This document shows, in pieces, positions 1 through 7,249 of a stretch of 48,832 bases of DNA. The notes under the pieces are model-generated. The model was not told the DNA's origin. It saw nothing but the letters and a program-made list of their open reading frames with translations, and did no database searches. Origin of the DNA: CAZDQL01 sp964507325 (lineage in GTDB: Bacteria; Planctomycetota; UBA1135; GCA-002686595); contig CAZDQL010000045.1 in the NCBI GenBank assembly GCA_964507325.1, positions 1-48,832 of the forward strand, read 5' to 3'. The position numbers and the translations under genes were made by a program. The first letter of the stretch is position 1; every line of letters begins with the position of its first letter.

Positions 1-957
1 GCGGGGATCGGATTGCTGGGGGCCCTGATCGGCCTGGAGTGGGGGGAGATCGTGGTCGCCGATCCGACGACCTTCGTGACCCTGGGGGACCTCTCGCAGC
101 CGATCGCCCTCCTGGCGATCTTCGGCCTGGCGACCACCGCCGTGCTCTACGCCCGCGGCGTGCCGGGCGCGGTGCTGATCGGGATGGGGGTGACGGCGTT
201 GGTGGGCTGGGGGGCCTCGGAGGTCTTCGCCCTCGAGCCGGCCCTGGTCGCCGCGGGGGAGCTCAGCGCCGAGCTCCCCTCCCCCGCCAGCACCGCCTTC
301 CAGCTCGACTTCGCCGGCCTCTTCTCCCGGCCCGCCACCCAGTGGCTCTCGGTGCTGGCGATCTTCCTCCTGCTGGACCTCTTCGACACCATCGGCTCCC
401 TCCTGGGGCTCGGTCGCCAGGCGAAGCTGCTCGACGAGCGGGGCCGGCTCCCGGGAGCGCGGGGGGCGCTGGCGGCGGACGCCGCCGGGACGGTGACGGG
501 GGCGTGCCTGGGGACCAGCACGGTGACGAGCTACATCGAGAGCGCCGCGGGCATCGCCTCCGGCGGTCGCACCGGCCTGACGGCGGTGGTGGTGGGGCTG
601 TGCTTCCTCGCCTCCCTCTTCCTGGCGCCCCTGGTCGAAGTGGTGGGGGCCGGCGTCGTCGTCGCCACCGATCCCACGGTCGTCACCCGCTACCCGGTCC
701 TGGCGCCCCCCCTGATCCTGGTCGGCGCGATGATGTTCAGCGCCCTGCGCGACGTGGAGTGGGACGACGCGGTGGAGGGACTGCCCGCCTTCCTGACCGC
801 GGTGGTCATCCCCCTCAGCTTCTCGATCACCGACGGGATCGCGTGGGGGTTCATCGCCCACTCGCTGCTCACCCTGGTGACGCGCCGCCGGGCACCGCTC
901 CTGGTGCACTTCCTGGCGCTCCTCTTCGTCGCGCGCTACGCCCTGCTGGCGATCTGA
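1..957 (+). CDS. AzgA-type NCS2 purine permease, 3' part
   Basis: This frame is open from the first base, so the 5' end lies outside the window and about 318 residues remain. The protein is strongly hydrophobic with several membrane helices. A segment near residues 174-197 containing ACLGTSTVTSYIESAAG, followed closely by GRTGLTAVV, is characteristic of the AzgA branch of the NCS2 xanthine/uracil permeases, which import adenine, guanine or hypoxanthine by proton symport in the inner membrane. The early phrases GIGLLGALIGL and VTLGDL also fit AzgA. It converges on the next gene and overlaps its 3' end by 22 bp. The family is clear; the substrate is inferred from the family only. Confidence 0.9.
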   Translation, partial: AGIGLLGALIGLEWGEIVVADPTTFVTLGDLSQPIALLAIFGLATTAVLYARGVPGAVLIGMGVTALVGWGASEVFALEPALVAAGELSAELPSPASTAFQLDFAGLFSRPATQWLSVLAIFLLLDLFDTIGSLLGLGRQAKLLDERGRLPGARGALAADAAGTVTGACLGTSTVTSYIESAAGIASGGRTGLTAVVVGLCFLASLFLAPLVEVVGAGVVVATDPTVVTRYPVLAPPLILVGAMMFSALRDVEWDDAVEGLPAFLTAVVIPLSFSITDGIAWGFIAHSLLTLVTRRRAPLLVHFLALLFVARYALLAI

Positions 958-1697
958 CCTCCGAGGAGGCCCTCGATATGGCGCCGAAGGGCCGAGCTGG
1001 CGGGGCATTCCTGGACGCTGCGGCCAGCCAGGTAGGCCTCGATCAGCAGGGCGCGCTCGTCCGGATCCCAGCTCCCCGCGCCACCGCGGAAGAGGCCCAC
1101 CAGGTCGGCGTGGGCGGCCCGGCGCGTCCCCAGCCGCCCGCCGTGGCTGACGTCGCAGAACACCACCCGGCGCGGGGTGCCGTGGGGGAGGACCAGGACG
1201 CCGCCCTCCCCCAGGCCGCCGTGTGCGAATCCCAGGGCGTGCATGCGGGCGAGCTCCCTCCCGAGCTCAGCGGCCAGGGCGCGCCGGTGATCGGGGGGCT
1301 CCTCCGGGAGCGCCGCCGCGAGGGGACGTGCTGCGAGCACTTCCCGGGTCAAGAGGAGCTGGTAGCGCGGCACCCCCCGGCGCCAGAGCACCGCCGCCGC
1401 CCGCGGTCTCGAAACCTGGAAGACCCGGCGCTCGAGCCAGCGCAGGTTCTGATACTCCCTCATGCTCGGCACCGAGCTACCCAGCAGGCGACCCAGGCCA
1501 TGGCGCCAGGCCGTGGCGGGGGCCAGTGCGCTGCCTTTCGCGCGCAGACGTCCCTCTCCGCGGCGCACCCATTCCCCGACCGGCGAGTCGGTCCGGGCGG
1601 CTCGGCTCACGAGCTCCGCGGCCGTTGCATCGAGGTCGCTCTTGCCTCTCACGACGAGGCGTCCGCCGGCGCAGGCGAGCTGGCGATCCCTCTTCAT
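936..1697 (-). CDS. LPS (Kdo/WaaP) kinase-like protein, probably inactive
   Basis: This is a 253-residue protein resembling the lipopolysaccharide kinase family, which phosphorylates sugars of the LPS core on the cytoplasmic face. A helix with REYQNLRWLERR (80-91) matches the alpha-C region. ELGRELARMHALGFAHGGL (144-162) is the catalytic-loop region, and FCDVSHGG (180-187) lies where the metal-binding motif is expected. The normal HGDL loop reads HGGL, so the catalytic Asp is Gly161 and kinase activity is doubtful. The start is uncertain: ATG at 1697 is used, but an in-frame GTG at 1754 would add 19 Pro-rich residues. No Shine-Dalgarno decides between them. The 3' end overlaps the permease gene. 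The family call is moderate. Confidence 0.6.
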   Translation of the reverse strand: MKRDRQLACAGGRLVVRGKSDLDATAAELVSRAARTDSPVGEWVRRGEGRLRAKGSALAPATAWRHGLGRLLGSSVPSMREYQNLRWLERRVFQVSRPRAAAVLWRRGVPRYQLLLTREVLAARPLAAALPEEPPDHRRALAAELGRELARMHALGFAHGGLGEGGVLVLPHGTPRRVVFCDVSHGGRLGTRRAAHADLVGLFRGGAGSWDPDERALLIEAYLAGRSVQECPASSALRRHIEGLLGGQIASRA

Positions 1698-1939
1698 CGG
1701 CGTCCCCCGAGTGCGAGGAGGGGGGGGTTGCCCAAGACTGGGACTACCCTCCACCGCGGTGCGCAGGTCGCATTCGTTTCCATCTCAATTCCAACGTCGG
1801 GTAAGGCCCCAGCAAGGTTCACAGCGCCAGGGATTGTGTCCACATTTTTCCCGCCTCGAGGCGGCATTTTCCCCCTGGATGGTCTACAACCCCCTCTGAA
1901 GCGTCGCATGCGACGGCGAGCAAATTGCGTGCGGCGCCT

Positions 1940-2052
1940 CTCTCCTCCTCTTTGAGAGGTTCCAGGTCTCTCGGGTGCTGGCAGGCAACCCTCTCTCTCG
2001 ATCTGGACCTCCGCCCCCGGGTGGCTTCCCGCCGCCCGGGGGCACTTTTTTT
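1940..2052 (+). ncRNA. Candidate structured RNA ending in an intrinsic terminator
   Basis: No convincing protein is encoded between 1698 and 2092. On the plus strand, CCTCT/AGAGG forms a small hairpin near 1945-1960. After it, GAGGTTCCAG can pair with CTGGACCTC (ending near 2012, one bulged T), enclosing a hairpin around GGGTGC...GCAACCC. A strong terminator follows at once. The piece TGCTGGCAGGCAACCCTC, and a downstream CCCCGGGTG, resemble conserved parts of SAM-IV-class riboswitches, but the other core elements of that class are not in the expected places. It could be a small RNA or the attenuating leader of the aldehyde dehydrogenase. The 5' end is a guess. Confidence 0.35.
2013..2052 (+). 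terminator. Strong intrinsic terminator
   Basis: Bases 2013-2025 and 2031-2043 form a 13-bp stem (one G-T pair, the rest Watson-Crick) with loop TTCCC. AC and seven T residues follow (2046-2052). No plus-strand protein gene ends upstream, so it must end either a non-coding transcript or a regulated leader. Confidence 0.85.
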
Positions 2053-2079
2053 GGCCCGCCCCTGACGACGGATGCGGGC

Positions 2080-2085
2080 TACGCT
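2080..2085 (+). promoter_or_regulatory. -10 element TACGCT of the aldehyde dehydrogenase gene
   Basis: TACGCT ends 7 nt before the ATG at 2093, and no Shine-Dalgarno is visible. The same sequence and spacing occur before the arsC-acr3 start at 39689. This spacing predicts that transcription begins at or next to the start codon. No clear -35 box is seen, partly because the terminator stem occupies that region. Confidence 0.5.
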
Positions 2086-2092
2086 GCGCACG

Positions 2093-3520
2093 ATGATGCG
2101 CTCCAGCTACCCCTGCTACCTCGCCGGTGAAGCGGTCACCACCGCCGGCGAGCTCGAGGTCGTCGACAAGTACACCGGCGAGGTCGCCACCCGCGTGGCG
2201 CGCGCCGACCGCGCCACCGTGGAGGAGGCGATCGCCGCCGCCGCAGCCGCCGCCGAGCCGATGGCCCGCCTGGCGGGGTACGAGCGGCGGGACGTCCTGG
2301 CCCACTGCGCGCGGCGCTTCGAGGAGCGGGCGGAGGAGCTCGCCCAGGCCCTGTGCGTCGAGGCCGGCAAGCCGATCCGCGACGCTCGGGGAGAGGTGAC
2401 GCGCCTGATCGACACCTTCCGCATCGGCGCCGAGGAGGCCACCCGCATCGGCGGCGAGGTCCTGCCCCTCGACGTCACCCCCCGCGCCCGCGGCTACCGG
2501 GGGATGGTGAAAAGGGTGCCGATCGGCCCCTGCGGGCTGATCACCCCCTGGAACTTCCCCCTCAACCTGGTGGCCCACAAGGTCGCCCCGGCCCTGGCGG
2601 CGGGCAATCCCTTCGTGCTCAAGCCCGCCAGCGCCACCCCCGTGGGGGCCCTGGTGGTGGGGGAGGTCCTGGCGGAGTGCGATCTGCCCCGCGGCGCCTT
2701 CTCGATCCTGCCCTGCGCGGTGCCCGACGCCCAGCCCCTGGTGACCGACGAGCGGGTGAAGCTGCTCTCCTTCACCGGCTCCCACGACGTCGGCTGGCAG
2801 CTCAAGGCCGCCGCCGGGAAGAAGCGCGTGCAGCTCGAGCTGGGCGGCAATGCGGCCTGCGTCGTCGACGTGGACACCGACCTGGAGGACGCCGTGGCGC
2901 GCCTGATCATCGGCGCCTTCTACCAGTCCGGCCAGAGCTGCATCGGCGTCCAGCGCATCTACGTACACCAGGCGATCTACGACGAGCTGCGCTCGCGCCT
3001 CGTCCAAGCCACCATCGCCCTGATCGCCGGCGACCCCAAGCAGGAGGAGACCTTCGTCGGTCCCATGATCTCCGAGGAGGACGCGGAGCGGCTCGAGGGG
3101 TGGATCCGGGAGGCGGTGCAGAGCGGCGCGAAGCTGCTCTGCGGAGGTCGACGGGACAGGTCGCTCCTCGAGGCGACCCTCCTGGAGGGGGTTCCCAAGC
3201 AGCTGCCCCTCGTCTGCGAGGAGGCCTTCGGTCCCGTGGCGGTGCTGGCCCCCTTCTCCGACTTCGACCAGGTCTTGCGCGAGGTCAACGACTCCAAGTA
3301 CGGCCTGCAGGCGGGGGTCTTCACCCGCGACCTCTACAAGGCCCAGCGCGCTTGGGACGAGCTCGAGGTGGGGGGCGTGGTGATCGGGGACGTGCCCTCC
3401 TGGCGCGTGGACCACATGCCCTACGGCGGGGTCAAGGACTCCGGCCTCGGGCGCGAGGGGCTGCGCTACTCGATCGAGGAGATGACCGAGCCGCGCCTGC
3501 TCGTGATCCGCACGCCGTGA
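2093..3520 (+). CDS. NAD(P)-dependent aldehyde dehydrogenase
   Basis: This is a 475-residue member of the aldehyde dehydrogenase superfamily, which oxidises aldehydes to acids with NAD(P)+ in the cytoplasm. PWNFPLNLVAHKVAPALAAGN is the cofactor and active-site entry region. FTGSHDVG is the nucleotide-binding turn. LELGG carries the general base Glu249, and SGQSC carries the nucleophile Cys283, with normal spacing between them. The C-terminus (PYGGVKDSGLGREG) is the usual oligomerisation segment. The overall style is closest to lactaldehyde/GapN-type enzymes, but the substrate cannot be read from the sequence. The start at 2093 follows the TANNNT pattern; an ATG at 2096 or 2072 is possible. 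The downstream GNAT gene overlaps its stop codon. Confidence 0.93.
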   Translation: MMRSSYPCYLAGEAVTTAGELEVVDKYTGEVATRVARADRATVEEAIAAAAAAAEPMARLAGYERRDVLAHCARRFEERAEELAQALCVEAGKPIRDARGEVTRLIDTFRIGAEEATRIGGEVLPLDVTPRARGYRGMVKRVPIGPCGLITPWNFPLNLVAHKVAPALAAGNPFVLKPASATPVGALVVGEVLAECDLPRGAFSILPCAVPDAQPLVTDERVKLLSFTGSHDVGWQLKAAAGKKRVQLELGGNAACVVDVDTDLEDAVARLIIGAFYQSGQSCIGVQRIYVHQAIYDELRSRLVQATIALIAGDPKQEETFVGPMISEEDAERLEGWIREAVQSGAKLLCGGRRDRSLLEATLLEGVPKQLPLVCEEAFGPVAVLAPFSDFDQVLREVNDSKYGLQAGVFTRDLYKAQRAWDELEVGGVVIGDVPSWRVDHMPYGGVKDSGLGREGLRYSIEEMTEPRLLVIRTP

Positions 3521-4068
3521 GACTCGAGCTCCACCCCCTGGACCGGGAGCGCGAGGCCGACTTCTACGCCCTGCACTCCCCCGCCTGCGACGCCGGCTGG
3601 TGCCAGTGCGTCGCCTGGTACCTGGACTCCTGGGAGAAATTCCCCGAGCGCAGCGCCGAGGAGAACCGCGCGCTGCGCGCCGAGCTCTTCGCGCGCGGCG
3701 AGCACGACGGCTTCCTCGGCTACCTGGAGGGCGCCCCGGTGCTCTGGATCCAGGCCCTGCCCCGCGACCGCCTGCCGCGGCTGGCGCGCGAGTTCGCGCT
3801 CGAGCCGGATCCCGGGGCCTGGGGGATCACCTGCATTCTGGTGCACCCCCGGGAGCGGCGCCGTGGTCTGGCGCGGCGCGCCCTGCCCCTGCTGCTCGAC
3901 CTGCTGGGGGCGGCGGGAGCGGCGCGGGTCGAGGCCTACCCGAAGTGCGGCGACGGTCTGGACGCCCTCGACCTCTGGAACGGGCCCGAGGCGATCTACC
4001 GCGAGGCGGGCTTCGAGGCGCGCGGGAATGGGATGGGGCGGCGGGTGATGGTGCTCGACCTCGGATGA
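3517..4068 (+). CDS. GNAT-family N-acetyltransferase
   Basis: This 183-residue protein starts at a GTG that overlaps the aldehyde dehydrogenase stop codon (GTGA), so the two genes are translationally coupled. An N-terminal Cys/Trp cluster (C24, W28, C29, C31) is typical of a GNAT subgroup of unknown substrate. ILVHPRERRRGLARRAL (about residues 108-124) is the acetyl-CoA pyrophosphate-binding loop and helix. A C-terminal segment with AIYREAGFEARG is the usual last strand and helix of the fold. It presumably acetylates a small molecule or protein in the cytoplasm. No target can be named. Confidence 0.82.
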   Translation: MRLELHPLDREREADFYALHSPACDAGWCQCVAWYLDSWEKFPERSAEENRALRAELFARGEHDGFLGYLEGAPVLWIQALPRDRLPRLAREFALEPDPGAWGITCILVHPRERRRGLARRALPLLLDLLGAAGAARVEAYPKCGDGLDALDLWNGPEAIYREAGFEARGNGMGRRVMVLDLG

Positions 4069-4085
4069 CCCTGCGGCGAGTGGAC

Positions 4086-4091
4086 TAGAAT
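4086..4091 (+). promoter_or_regulatory. -10 element TAGAAT of the helicase operon
   Basis: TAGAAT ends 8 nt before the ATG at 4100, with no Shine-Dalgarno between. The same hexamer and spacing occur before the histidine kinase at 23920. It is the likely start of the 4100-10884 operon transcript. No clear -35 box is seen. Confidence 0.5.
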
Positions 4092-4099
4092 CCAGCGCG

Positions 4100-6307
4100 A
4101 TGGTGCAGCGGACGGACGACGAATTGCCGCCGGCACCCCCGGGGGGCGAAGTGGACCTCCTCGAGGGGCTGAACGACGCCCAGCGTGCGGCTTGCCTGCA
4201 CGGCGAGGGGCCGCTCCTGATCCTGGCCGGGCCGGGTTCCGGCAAGACGCGCGTCATCACCCATCGCATCGCCCACCTGATCGAGCGTCGGGGGGTGCAC
4301 CCCTCCGAGGTGCTGGCGATCACCTTCACCAACAAGGCCGCCCGGGAGATGCGGGAGCGGGTGGCGCGCATCCTGCCCGGTCTCTCCGGAGCTTGGATCA
4401 GCACCTTCCACTCGATGTGCGCCCGCATCCTGCGGCGCGACGTCGAGGTGCTCGGGGAGTGGACGCGGGACTTCTCGATCTACGACACCAGCGAGCGCAA
4501 CGCGCTGGTGAAGGCGATCGTCAAGGACCTGGGCTACGACCCCAAGCGCTTCCGCCCCTCCGCCATCGCCGGCTGGATCTCCAACCTCAAGAACTCCGCC
4601 GCGGACCTGCCCGCGGACTCCGCGGTCGACCCCACCGCCGGCATCGAGGACGAGGTCTTCGGCAAGGTGCTCGCGCGCTACGAGGAGCGCATGCGGGCGC
4701 GCAATGCCCTCGACTTCGACGATCTCCTGCTCAAGGTGCTGGATATCTTCGACCGGCATCCGGGGGTGCGCGACCTCTACGCGCGGCGCTTCCGCCACGT
4801 CCTCGTCGACGAGTACCAGGACACCAACCGCGTGCAGTACCGGCTCGTGCGCCACCTGGTCAGCCACCACGGCAACCTGGCGGTGTGCGGCGATCCCGAC
4901 CAGTCGATCTACGGCTGGCGCGGGGCGGACATCCGCAACATCCTCGACTTCGAAGCGGACTTCCCCGAGCCCGCGACGGTGCTCCTGGAACAGAACTACC
5001 GCTCGAGCGGCAACATCCTGGCGGCCGCCTCCGCCGTGATCGCCTGCAACAGCGAGCGCAAGCCCAAGGGACTGTGGACCGACGGTGAGGATGGGGAGCC
5101 GCTCTGCGTGCTCGAGTGCGGGGATGAGGACGAGGAGGCGCGCGAGGTGGCGCTGGCCTGCCTGGCGCACCGCGCGCGCGGCGGCAGGCTCTCCGACGTG
5201 GCGATCTTCTACCGCGTGAACTTCATGCAGCGCGCCCTCGAGGGGGCGCTCAGGCTCGCCAAGGTGCCCTACCAGGTCGTGGCGGGACTCGAGTTCTACG
5301 CGCGGCGCGAGATCCGCGACCTGATCAGCCACCTGCGCCTGATGGTGAACCCCGCCGACGACTCCGCCTTCCTGCGGGTGGTCAACTCGCCGATGCGCGG
5401 CGTGGGGGCGACCAGCCTGGCGCGCCTCGGGGAATGGGCGGCCGAGCGCGGGAGCACCCTCCTGGAGGCGGCGCGCAGCGATGAAGCCCTGACCCTGATC
5501 CGCGGGCGCGCCAAGGGGGCGCTGGCCGAGTTCGCGGCCGCCCACGAGCGCCTGGCCCCGGCGCGGGACGGGGATGCCGCCCTGGCCCTCGACCTGGTCC
5601 TGGAGGAGATCGACGTGGGGCGCTGGATGGCCGAGATGGACGACGGGCAGGGGACCGCCGACCGCGAGGCGAACGTCGAGGAGCTCTGCGCTCACGCCGC
5701 CGAGTTCGACCGCCTCTACCCCCAGGGGGGGCTGCGCGGCTTCCTCGAGGAGGTGGCCCTGGTCAGCGACGTGGACGACCCCCAAGGGGTCGCGGGGGAG
5801 GACTGCGTCAAGCTGATGACCCTGCACGCCGCCAAGGGGCTCGAGTTCGAGCGCGTGGTCATCACCGGCTGCGAGGACGGGCTCCTGCCGCACTTCCGCG
5901 CCCAGGAGGAGGACCCAGACGGTGGCCTGGAGGAGGAGCGCCGCCTCTTCTACGTCGGAATGACGCGCGCCATGCGCCACCTGACCTTGACCTCGGCGGC
6001 CACGCGCCGGTTCTTCGGCGACGAGCGCTGGCAGCAACCCTCCCCCTTCCTGGAGGAGATCCCCCCCGAGCTCGTCGAGGGGGGCGAGCTCTCCGACGAC
6101 GAGGTGCTCGAGGCTCTGGGGGACTACGATGGTGGGGATGGGGAGGACCTGAAGGTCGGCCAGCGCGTCGAGCACGACCACTTCGGTACCGGGACGATCG
6201 AGCAGCTGGCCGGCAATGGGGTGAACGCGCGCGCGACCGTGCGCTTCGCCGGTCACGGCAGCAAACAACTCCTCCTGCAGTACGCCAATCTGAGGGCGTT
6301 GGAATGA
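4100..6307 (+). CDS. uvrD: UvrD/PcrA-type SF1A DNA helicase
   Basis: This 735-residue ATP-dependent 3'-5' DNA helicase belongs to the UvrD/PcrA/Rep group, which acts in nucleotide excision and mismatch repair and clears stalled forks. Walker A is AGPGSGKT (43-50). Motif Ia is TFTNKAAREMRER. Motif II is VDEYQD (236-241). Motif III is GDPDQSIYGWRGAD, motif IV is QNYRSS, motif V contains TLHAAKGLEF, and motif VI contains YVGMTRA. The C-terminal DLKVGQRVEHDHFGTGTI tail is the Tudor-like RNA polymerase-contacting domain usual in PcrA/UvrD. The length is normal and no key residue is missing. The choice between PcrA and UvrD names is conventional. Confidence 0.96.
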   Translation: MVQRTDDELPPAPPGGEVDLLEGLNDAQRAACLHGEGPLLILAGPGSGKTRVITHRIAHLIERRGVHPSEVLAITFTNKAAREMRERVARILPGLSGAWISTFHSMCARILRRDVEVLGEWTRDFSIYDTSERNALVKAIVKDLGYDPKRFRPSAIAGWISNLKNSAADLPADSAVDPTAGIEDEVFGKVLARYEERMRARNALDFDDLLLKVLDIFDRHPGVRDLYARRFRHVLVDEYQDTNRVQYRLVRHLVSHHGNLAVCGDPDQSIYGWRGADIRNILDFEADFPEPATVLLEQNYRSSGNILAAASAVIACNSERKPKGLWTDGEDGEPLCVLECGDEDEEAREVALACLAHRARGGRLSDVAIFYRVNFMQRALEGALRLAKVPYQVVAGLEFYARREIRDLISHLRLMVNPADDSAFLRVVNSPMRGVGATSLARLGEWAAERGSTLLEAARSDEALTLIRGRAKGALAEFAAAHERLAPARDGDAALALDLVLEEIDVGRWMAEMDDGQGTADREANVEELCAHAAEFDRLYPQGGLRGFLEEVALVSDVDDPQGVAGEDCVKLMTLHAAKGLEFERVVITGCEDGLLPHFRAQEEDPDGGLEEERRLFYVGMTRAMRHLTLTSAATRRFFGDERWQQPSPFLEEIPPELVEGGELSDDEVLEALGDYDGGDGEDLKVGQRVEHDHFGTGTIEQLAGNGVNARATVRFAGHGSKQLLLQYANLRALE

Positions 6308-6314
6308 GACCCGT

Positions 6315-7226
6315 ATGAGTGACGCCACCGATGATCTGGTGAGCCGGCTGGAAGCGCTGGCGGCGGAGGCGGAGGCATCCGGCCAGGGGCCGGAGCTGGC
6401 GCCGATCCTGGCGCGGCTGGCGGAGCGCCTCGCGCGCGTGGTCGCCTTCGAGGAGGGGGCCGTCCCGCTACGCCACGGGATGGTGGGGAGCAGCGCGTCG
6501 ATGGGCGTGGTGCACGACCTGATCGCGCGCGTGGCGCCCAACGACGTGGCCGTCCTGATCCAGGGGGAGACCGGTACCGGCAAGGAGCTGGTGGCCCGCG
6601 CCCTGCACGAGAACAGCCCGCGCCGCTCCCGGCCCTTCCTGGCGGAGAACTGCGCCGCGGTGCCCGCCAACCTGCTCGAGAGCGAGCTCTTCGGTCACGT
6701 GAAGGGCTCCTTCACCGGAGCCATCGCCGACCGCGCCGGCCACTTCGTCGCCGCCGAGGGAGGCACGGTCTTCCTGGACGAGATCGGGGACATGCCCCTC
6801 GACATGCAGGCCAAGCTCCTGCGCGTGCTCCAGGACGGCGAGCTGCGGCCGGTCGGCTCGAACGAGACGCGCCGCGTGGACGTGCGGGTCGTCGCCGCCA
6901 CCAACAAGGACCTCCCCACCCTCTGCAACGAGCGCGCCTTCCGCGAGGACCTCTACTTCCGCCTGGCCGTGATCACGATCGAGCTCCCGCCCCTGCGCGA
7001 GCGCGAGGGGGACGTGGCGCAGCTCGCGCGCCACCTCCTCGAGCGCTTCGGCTCCGCCTCCGGTGGCGAGGGGCGCATCACCCCGCAGGCCATGCAGGCG
7101 CTGGAGGCCTACCGCTGGCCCGGGAACGTGCGCGAGCTCGAGAACGAGATCCAACGCGCGCTGGCGCTCTCCAGCGGTCCGATTACGCTCGAGGACCTGT
7201 CCCCGACCGTCACGGGTCGGGATTAG
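6315..7226 (+). CDS. Minimal sigma-54-interaction AAA+ protein without sensor or DNA-binding domain
   Basis: This 303-residue protein is essentially one sigma-54 activator AAA+ module. Walker A is GETGTGKE (about 88-95). The loop that contacts sigma-54 reads GSFTGA instead of GAFTGA. Walker B is GGTVFLDEIGDM, the arginine-finger region contains FREDLYFRLAV, and WPGNVRELEN closes the lid domain. Only about 55 residues (predicted helical) precede the module, with no receiver or GAF domain. The chain ends about 20 residues after the lid with no Fis-type helix-turn-helix. It could activate from solution like FlrC/PspF-type variants, or it could be a regulatory ATPase. It lies 7 bp after the helicase stop and 23 bp before the CAP-domain gene. 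Confidence 0.85.
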   Translation: MSDATDDLVSRLEALAAEAEASGQGPELAPILARLAERLARVVAFEEGAVPLRHGMVGSSASMGVVHDLIARVAPNDVAVLIQGETGTGKELVARALHENSPRRSRPFLAENCAAVPANLLESELFGHVKGSFTGAIADRAGHFVAAEGGTVFLDEIGDMPLDMQAKLLRVLQDGELRPVGSNETRRVDVRVVAATNKDLPTLCNERAFREDLYFRLAVITIELPPLREREGDVAQLARHLLERFGSASGGEGRITPQAMQALEAYRWPGNVRELENEIQRALALSSGPITLEDLSPTVTGRD

Positions 7227-7249
7227 GCGACTACAGGTCGCGACTCCCC

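Noticed and set aside
1851..1864. CCGCCTCGAGGCGG palindrome as a terminator
   Set aside because: No usable loop and no T-run of normal length follow; the neighbouring T-tracts are short and no gene ends there.
1940..2012. Firm assignment as a SAM riboswitch
   Set aside because: Only the GGCAACCCTC-type stretch and one hairpin resemble SAM-IV; the other conserved parts are not in the expected places, so it is left as a candidate RNA.
4085..6670. Long open frame on the minus strand opposite the helicase and AAA+ genes
   Set aside because: The plus-strand frames carry complete helicase and AAA+ motifs; the antisense product has none.
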